Notes: a model not told the origin generated them from the letters alone. A stretch of 64,000 nucleotides of DNA from Sinorhizobium arboris LMG 14919 (GCF_000427465.1 NZ_ATYB01000014.1:708317-772316), one strand, 5' to 3'; positions 36,223-45,797 are shown, numbered from the stretch's first letter. Numbers and translations: made by a program.

Positions 36223-36291
36223 GCGATGCTCCATTGCACTGACATGCTGAAACCACGCACTTCCGGACGGAAAACCGTCACCTGTCTTATG

Positions 36292-36306
36292 CTCTAGTCT
36301 CTAGAG
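36292..36306. promoter_or_regulatory. Perfect dyad upstream of merR (MerR-type operator candidate)
   Basis: CTCTAG (36292-36297) and CTAGAG (36301-36306) around TCT. It is flanked by candidate hexamers TATATG (36310-36315) and CTTATG (36286-36291), an 18-19 bp spacing typical of MerR-regulated promoters. The motif also resembles the CTCTAG ends of the palindromic repeats, so a repeat origin is possible. Confidence 0.5.
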
Positions 36307-36509
36307 TTTTATATGGGCAGCACCTGTCGTCGATCAAGCCTTGAAAAAGGGGGCAGCCGGGGTTCGTTCCGTATCGAAGAGCGCATCATCGGGCACAAGC
36401 GCGCCGCAATCTTCCTTTAGCGATTCGACAGTCGGCGTCGACGGAATAATATTCCATTTCAATAATTTAGCTATGTCTCGGCGCTTGAGCCGCACAGACG
36501 GAGGAAGAT

Positions 36510-37400
36510 ATGCCTTTGCACATAAACCGCCGAGAAATGCTGGCCGCGTCGGCCATGCTCTATCCGTCATTCGTCCTGGGAACGCCCGCCCTTGCGTCGG
36601 GCGCGGCGGAGGATGACGTGATGGAACGGCTCCGCCGGCTTGAGGAGCGTACCGGCGGACGCCTCGGCGTCGCTGTGCTCGACACCGAAACCAACATCTC
36701 GTTCGGACATCGGGAGGCCGAGCGTTTTGCCATGTGTTCGACCTTCAAGGCGCTTGCGGCGGCTTGCGCGCTCGCCCGCGTCGATCGCGGGGAGGAAGAG
36801 CTCGACCGGCGGATCACCTTCGGCGAGGAGGTCCTGCTTCCTCATTCGCCGGTAACGGAAAAGCATGTGGGCGGCAACGGCATGACGGTCGCGGAACTCT
36901 GTGAGGCGGCGATCACCATCAGCGACAATGCCGCCGGCAACCTGCTGCTGGAAAGCTTCGGGGGCCCCCAGGGCCTGACGTCTTGGCTGCGCTCGATCGG
37001 TGATGAGACCACGCGTCTCGATCGAACGGAGCCCGACCTGAACGAAGCCACGAAGGGCGATCCGCGCGACACCACCACACCGGCCGCCATGCTCGACACG
37101 CTCGGGAAACTGGTCCTGGGTTCAGTCCTTTCGGAAGAAGGACGCAAGCAGCTCATCGATTGGCTGGTTGCGAACAAGACCGGGGATTCGCGGCTTCGGG
37201 CGGGCCTGCCCAAAGACTGGCGGATCGGAGACAAGACGGGGACGAGTATGACCGGTGCCGCTTCGGACATCGCGGCCGCCTGGCCGCGGGGCCGCGGCCC
37301 GATCCTGATCTGCGTCTATACCGGCGAAGCCAAGGCACCGCTCGATGATGTGAACCCGGTCTTCGCGGATATAGGCAGAATCGTCGCCGGCATGGCCTGA
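36510..37400 (+). CDS. bla: Class A beta-lactamase
   Basis: A 296-residue serine beta-lactamase. The N-terminus (about residues 1-30) is a signal peptide with a basic INRREML start. Ambler motifs are complete: CSTFK (Ser70), ISDN (SDN130), EPDLNEA (Glu166) and DKTGTS (KTG234). Cys69 precedes the active serine as in carbapenemases, but position 238 reads as Ala or Gly-type (TGAASD), so the disulfide is absent. GGAGGA precedes ATG 36510. It is probably a native chromosomal gene; the spectrum cannot be predicted. The neighbouring regulator is not AmpR. Confidence 0.94.
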   Translation: MPLHINRREMLAASAMLYPSFVLGTPALASGAAEDDVMERLRRLEERTGGRLGVAVLDTETNISFGHREAERFAMCSTFKALAAACALARVDRGEEELDRRITFGEEVLLPHSPVTEKHVGGNGMTVAELCEAAITISDNAAGNLLLESFGGPQGLTSWLRSIGDETTRLDRTEPDLNEATKGDPRDTTTPAAMLDTLGKLVLGSVLSEEGRKQLIDWLVANKTGDSRLRAGLPKDWRIGDKTGTSMTGAASDIAAAWPRGRGPILICVYTGEAKAPLDDVNPVFADIGRIVAGMA

Positions 37401-37450
37401 CGGCGACGGGCGCGCTTATGCGGACGCGCCCGTCCGTTCCGGTTTGTGTG

Positions 37451-39784
37451 TCACGGCAGCGTATAGGCGATGACATAGTCGCCCGGTTTCGTGCCGACCG
37501 AACCGTGCCCGCCCGCGACGATCAGCACATATTGCTTGTCGCCGGCCGTATAGCTCATCGGCGTCGACTGACCGCCGGCCGGAAGCCGCGCCTCCCAGAG
37601 CTGCTCGCCCGTGGTCAGGTCATAGGCCCGGAAATAGTTGTCGACCGCGGCACCCAGGAAGGCGAGGCCACCCCTGGTGATCATGGGTCCGCCGATACCC
37701 GGAACGCCCAGCTTGAAGGGCAGCGGCAGCGGCGTCATGTCGTATACCGTGCCGTTCTTGTGCTTGTAGGCGATCTTGCCGGTTCTAAGGTCGGCGCCCG
37801 CGACATAGCCCCATGGCGGGGCCTGGCAGGGAATCCCGAGCGGGCCGAGGAACGGGCCCATATAGACCCCGTAAGGCGCGCCCTCATTGCGGTTGAGACC
37901 CTGTTCGCTGCCCTTTTCACCCTCGCCCTTCGGGGGAATCTGATCGCGCGGAACGAGCCGTGAGGTGAAGGCGAGATAGGTCGGCATCCCGAACATGATC
38001 TGGCGCTCCGGATCAACGGCGACCGAGCCCCAGTTGAAGGTCCCGAAATTACCGGGGTAGACGATCGTCCCCTCCAGGGACGGCGGTGTGTAGCGTCCCT
38101 CGTATTTCAGCGATCTGAACTCGATCCGGCATGCGAGCTGATCGAACATGGTGATCCCCCACATGTCGCGCTCCATAAGCGGCGGCGGCATGAAGGTGAG
38201 ACCTGACACGGGCTGCATCGGCGCCGCGAAGTCCTCGGGGATCGCGCCGCCCGGAGCCGGAACTTCCTCGATCGGGATGATCGGCTCGCCGTTTCGCCGG
38301 TCGAGTACGTAGATGTCGCCCTGCTTGGTAGGCCCGACCAGCGCCGGGACGACGGTCCCGTCCTCTCTCGTAATGTCGAGCAGGACCGGCTGGGCAGGTA
38401 CGTCCATATCCCAGAGGTCGTGATGCACTGTCTGTCTTACCCAGCGAACCGCGCCCGTATTGATGTCGAGCGCGACGATCGAGGAGGAATATTTCTCCAC
38501 ATGCTCGCTGCGGCCCATGCCGAGCTGGTCGGGCACCTGGTTGCCCATGGGGATGTAGACGAGGCCGAGTCCCTCGTCGTAGCTGAAGACGGACCAGCTG
38601 TTCGGCGAATTAGTGGTATAGTGCTGCCCCGGAGGGAGCGGCGTCGTCACGTCCGGATTCCCGCTGTCCCAATTCCAGATGAGCGCGCCGGTGCTGATGT
38701 TGAAGGCGCGGATCACGCCGGACTGTTCGGTGGTCGAATAGTTGTCATTGACCGCCCCGCCGATGATGAGCCTGTCGCCGACGGCGACCGGCGGCGACGT
38801 CGAATAGTAGTAGCCGGCGGGGTTGTACTTCATACCCTGCTCGAGATGCAGAACCCCGTTGTCGGCGAAGCTGGTGCAGACCTCGCCATTCTCCGCGTCG
38901 AGCGCGATCAGGCGAGCGTCCGAAGTCGGCAGATAGACGCGTTCGGCACAGGGACTGCCGGAAACTGCGGCCGGATCGGCCCAGTAGGTGACGCCGCGGC
39001 ATGTCTGATGCTGGCGGTCGGGGTTCATGCCGGAATTGGAATCGTATTTCCACTTCTCCTGACCGGTGGCGGCGTCGAGCGCGATCGCCCAGTTATGCGG
39101 CGTGCAGATATAGAGCGTGTCCTTCACCTTCAGGGGCGTCACCTGGTAGGTGGTCTCGCTGACGTCTTCGGGCAGCTTCACGTCCCCGGTCTGGTATTGC
39201 CAGGCCACCTGCAGGTTCGCGACGTTTTCCGGACGGATCTGGTCGAGCGGGGAGTAGCGTTGGCCGAAGGGCGTGCGACCGTATTGGTGCCATTCGCCGG
39301 GCGGCACATTGCCGCCGGGGCTCGCGTTAGCCGCGACCTGACTGGGCAGGTCGCCGCGAATGTCGTGGGGGTCCTGGGTCATCGAATACAGGGCGACGCC
39401 GACCGAGATCAGGCTGACCAGCGCAAGCGGCCAGGCGCTTGCGCCATATCGCTCGCCGGTGGGGCTGACGAAGCCGAGGGGTCGCCGGATCCATGGGGTG
39501 AGCAGCCACAGGCCCAGCAGGATGATGACGCCGCCCCGAGGTCCGAGCTGCCACCAATCGAAGCCCACCTCCCAGATCGCCCAGGCAAGCGACCCGAGAA
39601 CGACCAGCGCATAAACCCAAAGTGCGGCGGCGCGGCGGCGAATAAGCAGAAACGCGGTGAGCAGAAAGCCAAGGCCTGCGATGAGATAGTACGGGCTGCC
39701 GCCGAGCAGCAGGAGCCGCGTGCCGCCCGCACCCAGGGCGAGACCGATCACGGCGAAGACGATGGCGGTCAGGACGATGAGCAT
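37451..39784 (-). CDS. gcd: PQQ-dependent glucose dehydrogenase, membrane-bound
   Basis: Oxidises glucose to gluconate in the periplasm and passes electrons to ubiquinone. The 777 residues match quinoprotein Gcd (about 796). Five N-terminal membrane helices (about residues 1-140) precede the eight-bladed PQQ propeller (about 160-777). The catalytic Asp probably lies in TVHHDLWDMDVPAQP (near 458-472), and the TGDVKLPEDVSETTYQVTPL stretch is family typical. The start is ATG 39784, nine bases after GGGAG. PQQ synthesis genes are not in the window. Gluconate formation also acidifies soil and solubilises phosphate. Confidence 0.96.
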   Translation of the reverse strand: MLIVLTAIVFAVIGLALGAGGTRLLLLGGSPYYLIAGLGFLLTAFLLIRRRAAALWVYALVVLGSLAWAIWEVGFDWWQLGPRGGVIILLGLWLLTPWIRRPLGFVSPTGERYGASAWPLALVSLISVGVALYSMTQDPHDIRGDLPSQVAANASPGGNVPPGEWHQYGRTPFGQRYSPLDQIRPENVANLQVAWQYQTGDVKLPEDVSETTYQVTPLKVKDTLYICTPHNWAIALDAATGQEKWKYDSNSGMNPDRQHQTCRGVTYWADPAAVSGSPCAERVYLPTSDARLIALDAENGEVCTSFADNGVLHLEQGMKYNPAGYYYSTSPPVAVGDRLIIGGAVNDNYSTTEQSGVIRAFNISTGALIWNWDSGNPDVTTPLPPGQHYTTNSPNSWSVFSYDEGLGLVYIPMGNQVPDQLGMGRSEHVEKYSSSIVALDINTGAVRWVRQTVHHDLWDMDVPAQPVLLDITREDGTVVPALVGPTKQGDIYVLDRRNGEPIIPIEEVPAPGGAIPEDFAAPMQPVSGLTFMPPPLMERDMWGITMFDQLACRIEFRSLKYEGRYTPPSLEGTIVYPGNFGTFNWGSVAVDPERQIMFGMPTYLAFTSRLVPRDQIPPKGEGEKGSEQGLNRNEGAPYGVYMGPFLGPLGIPCQAPPWGYVAGADLRTGKIAYKHKNGTVYDMTPLPLPFKLGVPGIGGPMITRGGLAFLGAAVDNYFRAYDLTTGEQLWEARLPAGGQSTPMSYTAGDKQYVLIVAGGHGSVGTKPGDYVIAYTLP

Positions 39785-40168
39785 CAATTAGAGCTCCCGA
39801 GTTGAGAACGTGCCGTCGGCACGACTGATTCCGCGGGCAGGCCCGGCCAGGCCTGGAGAGAAAGCGCATTGACCGACAGGTATGGGAACCCCCCGGCTCT
39901 CGGGGCGGGGGTCCGGCCGGCAGCGCTACCACGAAATTAACGCAAAGCGCGTGCCTTTCAATGACCACAATCCGACGGTGGCAAAAATATTGCCGCATTG
40001 ATGAAGGGCACGGATGCGACGCGTCTCTTCTCCGGTTTGACCCCTACAGCGCCGCGTTAAGCACGGAGAGAGGGAACCGAGACTCCGCGGTAAGTGCCTC
40101 CCCTCCCGCGTTTCCGGGGAGGAACTGGCCGGCAGGCCGGATGAGGAACACGTCCGGCGGAGCTGAAA
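39785..40168. other. Intergenic gap with palindromic repeat (gcd / selO)
   Basis: 384 bp between the gcd start and the selO stop. CCTCCCC (40097-40103) pairs with GGGGAGG (40116-40122), and the flanking GGCCGGCAGGCCGGATGAGG resembles the RIME-like elements at 4950 and 8160. It lies downstream of selO and may terminate it. An AACCCCCCGGC/GGGGCGGGGGTCC run near 39888-39913 is also self-complementary. No gene is seen; the gcd promoter should lie near 39790-39900. Confidence 0.5.
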
Positions 40169-41674
40169 TCACGTGCCGCAAAAGGTCTGCAGCACTTCCT
40201 CGCCCGGCTCGGGGGGCGCGGCATAGGCTGCGTGGTCCGGCTGGTCCTCGTAAGGTCGGGATGTCACGTCGAGGAGCGCCTCGAAGAGGGAAAAATCCGC
40301 ATCTTCGGTTGCCGCGTCGATTGCCTGCTCCACCCGGTGGTTGCGCGGAATGAAGGCTGGGTTGACGGCGCGCATCGCGGCAGCCAGCTCGCTCGCCGTC
40401 TGCGTTTCCCTGCCGAGCCGTCGGCGCCAATCCTCGAGCCAGGGCGAGATTGTCTCCGGTGTCTCGAAGAGGCTTGCAAGTTCCGTATCGGCCGCTCCGT
40501 TTTCCGCGGACGCCGCCAGGCGGCGGAAGGTGAGGGTGAAATCCGCTTTCCCCTTCTGCATCAGCGTGAGCAGCGACTGCACCAGATCGAGATCCTCGTC
40601 TTCGTCGGTGAACAGGCCGATCTTGCGCCGCATGCCATTGAGCCACTGCTTCTGGAAGATCGATCCGTATTCCCCAAGTGCGTCGTTGGCGAGGTTCACG
40701 GCCGTGTCCGCCACGGGATCGAACAGCGTCACCAGAGTTTCGGCGAGGCGGGCGAGATTCCACTGACCGATTGCCGGCTGGTTCGCATAGGCGTATCGGC
40801 CGAACTGATCGATCGAGCTGAACACGGTTTTGGAATCGTAAGCGTCCATGAAGGCGCAGGGGCCGTAATCGATCGTTTCGCCCGAAATCGTCATATTGTC
40901 CGTGTTCATGACCCCATGGATGAAGCCGACATGCAGCCAGCGCGCGATCAATGCAGCCTGACGCGCCGCGACCGCCTTGAAGAGCGCAAGATAAGGTTTT
41001 TCGTCGCTTTTCAGCTCCGGATAGTGCCGGTCGATCACGTAATCCGCGAGCGTCCTGACCGAGTCCATATCGCCGCGTGCGGCGAAGAACTGGAACGTGC
41101 CGACACGAATATGGCTTGCCGCGACGCGGGTGAAGACGGCGCCGGGCAGGATCTGTTCGCGGTAGACGGGCTGTCCCGTTACGGCGGCGGCCAAAGCGCG
41201 GGTCGTCGGCACCCCGAGCGCATGCATCGCCTCGCTGACGATATATTCGCGTAAAACAGGCCCGAGCGCCGCCCGACCGTCGCCGCGGCGGGAGTAGGGG
41301 GTCTGCCCGGCTCCCTTGAGCTGGATATCGCGTCGCCGGCCGCTTGCGTCTGTTACTTCCCCGAGCAGGATAGCTCGGCCGTCACCGAGTTGGGGCACGA
41401 AGGTGCCGAACTGGTGGCCCGCATAGGCCATGGCGAGCGGCTCGGCGCCGGGAGGAACTTTGTTGCCCGAAAAAATGGCCGCGCCATCGCGTTCGAGCGC
41501 CTCGATGTCGAGTCCAAGCTCTTCGGCCAGCGGCCGATTGAACTTGATCAGCCAGGGTTCCGCCACCGGGCCCGGCTCCACGCGGGCGTAGAAATTCTGA
41601 GGGAGTCGGGCGTAGCTGTTGTCGAAGCGGAACGGCATTGTCTCGGTGGCTGACTGCGGGGGCACGGAATTCAT
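40169..41674 (-). CDS. selO: Protein adenylyltransferase SelO (YdiU/UPF0061)
   Basis: A 501-residue pseudokinase-like protein AMPylator. The family motifs AYAGHQFGTFVPQLGDGRA (about residues 71-89), SRRGDGRAALGPVLREYI and the metal-site HGVMNTDNMTISGETIDYG (about 240-258) are all present. In E. coli SelO AMPylates redox enzymes during oxidative stress. The start could be ATG 41674 or a second in-frame ATG at 41638 (MPFRFDNSYARLPQNFYAR, the usual family start). A C-terminal Cys-containing tail TFCGT is as in redox-regulated SelO. Confidence 0.94.
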   Translation of the reverse strand: MNSVPPQSATETMPFRFDNSYARLPQNFYARVEPGPVAEPWLIKFNRPLAEELGLDIEALERDGAAIFSGNKVPPGAEPLAMAYAGHQFGTFVPQLGDGRAILLGEVTDASGRRRDIQLKGAGQTPYSRRGDGRAALGPVLREYIVSEAMHALGVPTTRALAAAVTGQPVYREQILPGAVFTRVAASHIRVGTFQFFAARGDMDSVRTLADYVIDRHYPELKSDEKPYLALFKAVAARQAALIARWLHVGFIHGVMNTDNMTISGETIDYGPCAFMDAYDSKTVFSSIDQFGRYAYANQPAIGQWNLARLAETLVTLFDPVADTAVNLANDALGEYGSIFQKQWLNGMRRKIGLFTDEDEDLDLVQSLLTLMQKGKADFTLTFRRLAASAENGAADTELASLFETPETISPWLEDWRRRLGRETQTASELAAAMRAVNPAFIPRNHRVEQAIDAATEDADFSLFEALLDVTSRPYEDQPDHAAYAAPPEPGEEVLQTFCGT

Positions 41675-41798
41675 CACTATCCAGCGGCACAGGATAAGCC
41701 GCCGCCCTTTCGCACCAAGTCTACACGAGCCCCGGCATTTTCGCGAGGGTCGAGACTTTTCGTTGGCCTTCTCTTGAAATGAAACGATCCAACGCCCC

Positions 41799-41826
41799 CC
41801 GCGCCTGATCAGCGCGGGGGGGGGGG
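41799..41826 (-). terminator. GC-rich hairpin with 11-G run after the methyltransferase gene
   Basis: CGCCCCCCGCGC-type arm (around 41794-41804) is complementary to GCGCGGGGGG (around 41812-41822) around CTGATCA. It lies 3' of the minus-strand homocysteine methyltransferase gene and resembles a terminator without a long T-run. The G run, 11 bases at 41816-41826, is prone to sequencing or polymerase slippage. Confidence 0.5.
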
Positions 41827-41833
41827 CCAGGCT

Positions 41834-42802
41834 TCAGGCGCTGAGTGCCGGCGGCGGCAGGCAGGCCTCGCATATCGCGGCGATGTGGCGATGGTCGGTG
41901 CCGCAGCAGCCTCCGAGAACGCGAAGTTGCGGCAAGCGGCCCCTCAAAGAACAATAATGTCCGGCGAGATCGTGCATGTCGCCCACATCCAATGTCTCGC
42001 TCTCGTCGAGTTCGGCGTGGCTCTTGGCCGAGGCGTTAGCGCGAATGCCGCCGATCCGTCGGACCCAGCCGCTCTGCTGTTCGAGCACATTGTCGAAATG
42101 GCTCGGATGGGCACAATTGATCATGTAGTAGAGCGGATAGCCGCCGGTTTCGGCGTCCACCGCCTCGATCGCGTGCTGCAGCGAACGACCGGTAACCAGG
42201 CGGCCGTCCGTCTCGACCGTGAAGGATACGGCGCAGGGCATATCACGGCCCCTCGCAGCTTGGGCGATTCCGACGGCCTCCTCGATGTTCGTCATCGTGA
42301 CTGCCGTGATCATGTCGGCTTCGCTGGCGGCAAAGGTCGCGACCTGAGCGGAGTGGTAGTCCTCCGCCTCGCGGGCCGTCATCCGGCCTGCCTGATAGCC
42401 GTCGCCGCGCGGACCGATCACGCCGTTGAGGACGACAGGCGCCTGCGGCCGTTCGTACTCGGCGCGCAATCCGGTGAGCAGGTAAACCGCATCCTGATTG
42501 ACCTTTCTCAACGCCTGCGCATCGTAGCCGAGCTTTTCGCCCCAATCGGCACTGGCGCGCCACGTTGCGGTGTCGAGCACGAATCCGGTGCCGTGGCGCT
42601 TGGCGATTTCGAGATAGCGCGTGTAGTAACGCAAAAGCCGGCGTCGGCCCTCCGCCGATGAGAGCAGGACGAAGGACGCGAAGTGCGGAAGTTCGATTCC
42701 CTCCTGAAACGTCAGCACGGTCTCCATGCCGCCGTCGCTCAAGAACATGCCGCCCCATACAAGCGGCAGATGACGTCTGGACCTGGGCAAGTTCTCCTCC
42801 AC
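41834..42802 (-). CDS. Homocysteine S-methyltransferase family protein
   Basis: A 322-residue zinc methyltransferase of the Hcy-binding domain family. The zinc ligands are a Cys in MINCAHP (near 227) and the paired Cys in GGCCGTD (near 299-300). It probably methylates homocysteine (or selenohomocysteine) using S-methylmethionine or SAM. The start GTG 42802 follows AGGAG; a TTG at residue 5 with GGAGGAG directly before it is an alternative start. It is not linked to other methionine genes. Confidence 0.9.
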   Translation of the reverse strand: MEENLPRSRRHLPLVWGGMFLSDGGMETVLTFQEGIELPHFASFVLLSSAEGRRRLLRYYTRYLEIAKRHGTGFVLDTATWRASADWGEKLGYDAQALRKVNQDAVYLLTGLRAEYERPQAPVVLNGVIGPRGDGYQAGRMTAREAEDYHSAQVATFAASEADMITAVTMTNIEEAVGIAQAARGRDMPCAVSFTVETDGRLVTGRSLQHAIEAVDAETGGYPLYYMINCAHPSHFDNVLEQQSGWVRRIGGIRANASAKSHAELDESETLDVGDMHDLAGHYCSLRGRLPQLRVLGGCCGTDHRHIAAICEACLPPPALSA

Positions 42803-42970
42803 TTCGATCTCTCCTGTTTTTCAAGTCCTGCTAATACAGCGGGACGGCGGAGAATATGCCCGGCCATCAGCGTCGCGCTGTAACGTCAGGAACTTCCCGG
42901 AGTGGTGAAGGGTGTGCGGACGGTGCGCAAATGCACTCGTCCTCTGCCCGGCTGCCGCGCCGGCGGCCGA

Positions 42971-43501
42971 TCAGTCCAGACCGGCTTCCATAGCGGCCGC
43001 CATTTCCGCAAGCTTGCGCACGGTATTGAGGTTACGCGCGGTGCCGGGTTTGAGCGCGGGAAGCTTCAGCCTCGATCGTCCGGACCCATTCACATAATGG
43101 ATATAGATTTCGCGCCCGTCGATCCGCACTTCTTCCTCATCGGGCGCGACGAGCCTGTCGAGCGCGTCGGCTGGGGGCGGCTCCGGCAGAAAGGTGATCA
43201 GCAGGAAGTTCGGCTTGGCATCGGGAAACCGCTCCGCTTTGGCCGCGACGTCCTCCAGTTGCCGGCGGCTGCGGAGCAGCACCTCCGGAGCCCTTCCCAA
43301 TTTCGCCGCAAGCGCCTGTTCAAGCTTCGCCTGCACCGTCGCTTCGGACAGCTCCGAACGGAAGACCACATTGCCGCTCTGGATATAGGTCTTGGCACCG
43401 GTGAAGCCGAGCCCGTCACAGACCGCCTTGAGATCCGCCATCGCCAGTTTGCCGGTGCCGCCCACATTGACGGCCCTGAGCAGTGCTGCATAAACCGGCA
43501 T
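42971..43501 (-). CDS. DUF1697-family protein
   Basis: A 176-residue soluble protein of the DUF1697 family, recognised by the N-terminal MPVYAALLRAVNVGGTGKLAM and the TYIQSGNVVFRS segment near residue 38. The function is unknown. It begins 12 bp after the oligopeptidase B stop codon and is probably in the same transcript. An ORF of 816 codons on the other strand overlaps it and is a shadow. Confidence 0.9.
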   Translation of the reverse strand: MPVYAALLRAVNVGGTGKLAMADLKAVCDGLGFTGAKTYIQSGNVVFRSELSEATVQAKLEQALAAKLGRAPEVLLRSRRQLEDVAAKAERFPDAKPNFLLITFLPEPPPADALDRLVAPDEEEVRIDGREIYIHYVNGSGRSRLKLPALKPGTARNLNTVRKLAEMAAAMEAGLD

Positions 43502-43513
43502 CGGCTCCGCCCC

Positions 43514-45622
43514 TTACATTCTGCCTGCGACCTTGATGGCGAAGGCATATTCGAAAGCGATCTCCTCCAGCCGCTGGAATCGGCCGGAAGCGCCGCCATG
43601 GCCGGCGTCCATGTTGGTCTTGAGCAGGATCGGCTCGCTGCCGGTCGTCTCCTCGCGCAGCTTCGCTACCCATTTCGCCGGCTCCCAATAGGTGACGCGC
43701 GGATCGGTGAGCCCCCCGAGCGCCAGAATGGCGGGATAGGGCCTGGCATCGACGTTGTCGTAGGGCGAGTAGCTTGCGATGATTTTGTAGAACTCGGGGC
43801 TGTCGATCGGGTTACCCCATTCGGGCCATTCGGGCGGCGTCAGCGGCAGCGTGTCGTCGAGCATCGTGTTGAGCACGTCGACGAAGGGCACCGCGGCGAT
43901 GATGCCGCGGAACTTCTCCGAAGCCATATTGGCGATGGCCCCCATCAGCATGCCGCCAGCCGAGCCGCCTTCGGCGACGATGTTCGCGTAGGAGGTGAAC
44001 CTTTCCTGATTCAAATAGTCGGCCGCCGCGATGAAGTCTTTGAAGGTATTGGTCTTCTTCGCCATCTTGCCGTCTTCGTACCAGTGGAAACCCTTGTCCT
44101 TGCCACCGCGGATATGGGCGATTGCGTAGACGAAGCCGCGGTCGACGAGCGAAAGGCAATTGGTGTTGAAGCCAGCCGGAATGGTGATGCCATAGGCCCC
44201 GTAGCCGTAGAGCAGGCAAGGGGCGGATCCGTCGAGCGGCGTATCCTTGCGGTAGAGAAGAGTGACCGGCACCTGCTCGCCATCCGGAGCCGGAGCGAAA
44301 ACGCGGCGGGTCACATAATTGTCCGGGTTATGGCCGGAGGGTACTTCCTGCGTCTTGAGCAGCGTGCGCTCGCGCGTCTGCATGTCGTAGTCGAAAAGCT
44401 GCGACGGCGTCGTCATCGACGAATAGGAGAATCGGATGATGTCGGTGTCGTATTCGGCCGCACCGGAAAGTCCCAGGGAATAGGCCTCCTCGTCGAAGGC
44501 AATGGCGTGTTCCTCGCCGGTCCGGCGGTTGCGGACGACGATTTCCGGCAGGCCGTTGCGGCGCTGCAGCCAGACCAGGTGACGGGCATAGGCCATGTGG
44601 CTGAGGATCAGCGTTCCCGGCTTGTGAGGCACGACCTCGCGCCAGTTTTCCTTCTGCGGCGCTTCCACCGGCGCTTCCATGATCTTGAAATCCTTGGCGC
44701 CGTCCGCATTGGTAAGAATGTAGAAGACCTTGCCGCCCTCGGTCATCGAATATTCAAGGCCGGTTACGCGCTCTGCCACGACCTTCGGTTCGGCCGTCAG
44801 GTCGCTGGTCGGGAGGAGCCGGTACTCGCTCGTCTCATGGTCATGAATGTCGATATAGATGAAATCGTCGAGAAGCGAGCCGCCGACCGACATGAAGAAA
44901 CCGGCATCGGGCTCTTCATAGACCAGCCGGTCTTGCGACTGGGGCGTGCCGATGATGTGGTGGAAGATCTTCGATGGCCGGTGGTTCTCGTCGAGCACGG
45001 TATAGAAGAAGCTCTTGCCGTCGGGCGCCCAGGCACCGCCGCCCCCCGTGTTTTCGATCAGATCCTCGAGGTCCTCGCCGGTCGAAAGATCGCGCACCTT
45101 GAGCGTGAAATATTCCGAGCCCTTGTCGTCGTAACCCCAGATTCCGCGGGAGTGATCGCTCGAGTGGTCCAGCCCGGCGATGCGGAAATAGGCCTTCCCT
45201 TCAGCCTCCCTGTCGCCGTCGAGCAGCACCTGGCGGATCGTCTCGTCTCCCGCTGCGCCCTCTCGCGCGATCCGGAAATAGCGCGGATGCTCGCCGCCGG
45301 TGACGTAGAACGTGCCATAGGCGAAGGGCCCATCCTTCATCGGAACGGATGAATCGTCTTCCTTGATCCGGCCCCGCATCTCGGCAAACAGGGTCTTCTG
45401 CAAATCCTTCGTGTCCGCCATCGCAGCGTTCATATAGGCGTTCTCCGCCTCCAGATGGCGGCGGATCTCAGGATCCAGGATCGACGGATCCTTGAACATT
45501 GCCTGCCAGTTGTCGGCCCTGAGCCAGGCGTAGTCGTCGGTGCGGGTCACGCCGTGGCGGGTATCCGCAACCGGCTTCTTCGGGGCGACGGGCGCGGCGG
45601 GCAGGTTTTTGAATACGGACAA
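43514..45622 (-). CDS. ptrB: Oligopeptidase B (S9A prolyl oligopeptidase family)
   Basis: A 702-residue cytoplasmic serine peptidase cleaving after basic residues in short peptides. A seven-bladed propeller (about 70-410) is followed by an alpha/beta hydrolase domain (about 430-702). The nucleophile Ser lies in AEGGSAGGML (near 545) and the catalytic His in DAGHGGASG (near 673). I start at TTG 45620-45622 (SVFKNLPAAP), preceded by GGAGA; the frame is open upstream to 45697. DUF1697 follows. Confidence 0.93.
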   Translation of the reverse strand: MSVFKNLPAAPVAPKKPVADTRHGVTRTDDYAWLRADNWQAMFKDPSILDPEIRRHLEAENAYMNAAMADTKDLQKTLFAEMRGRIKEDDSSVPMKDGPFAYGTFYVTGGEHPRYFRIAREGAAGDETIRQVLLDGDREAEGKAYFRIAGLDHSSDHSRGIWGYDDKGSEYFTLKVRDLSTGEDLEDLIENTGGGGAWAPDGKSFFYTVLDENHRPSKIFHHIIGTPQSQDRLVYEEPDAGFFMSVGGSLLDDFIYIDIHDHETSEYRLLPTSDLTAEPKVVAERVTGLEYSMTEGGKVFYILTNADGAKDFKIMEAPVEAPQKENWREVVPHKPGTLILSHMAYARHLVWLQRRNGLPEIVVRNRRTGEEHAIAFDEEAYSLGLSGAAEYDTDIIRFSYSSMTTPSQLFDYDMQTRERTLLKTQEVPSGHNPDNYVTRRVFAPAPDGEQVPVTLLYRKDTPLDGSAPCLLYGYGAYGITIPAGFNTNCLSLVDRGFVYAIAHIRGGKDKGFHWYEDGKMAKKTNTFKDFIAAADYLNQERFTSYANIVAEGGSAGGMLMGAIANMASEKFRGIIAAVPFVDVLNTMLDDTLPLTPPEWPEWGNPIDSPEFYKIIASYSPYDNVDARPYPAILALGGLTDPRVTYWEPAKWVAKLREETTGSEPILLKTNMDAGHGGASGRFQRLEEIAFEYAFAIKVAGRM

Positions 45623-45797
45623 GGCATGTCTCCGGGATCGGTCCTGCTGCATGTTTCCCTGGCGGGGACACGATTTGGGAGCCATACAGCAATTCAAGTT
45701 CTGCAGCGGTCATGCGCATCCGGCGAGACGCGGCAACGCCGCAAGGGGAGACACTGAGATAGAGGGCGCGTTGCCGGCGATCAAGCGCAAAGACCGA

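Noticed and set aside
36334..36570. 78-codon minus-strand ORF at the bla start
   Set aside because: Overlaps bla promoter and N-terminus; no RBS or recognisable motif.
38420..39805. 461-codon plus-strand ORF across gcd
   Set aside because: Shadow of the PQQ dehydrogenase.
42902..45352. 816-codon plus-strand ORF across ptrB and DUF1697
   Set aside because: Mirror of two well-supported minus-strand genes; its composition is Arg/Gly/Asp-rich as in shadow frames.
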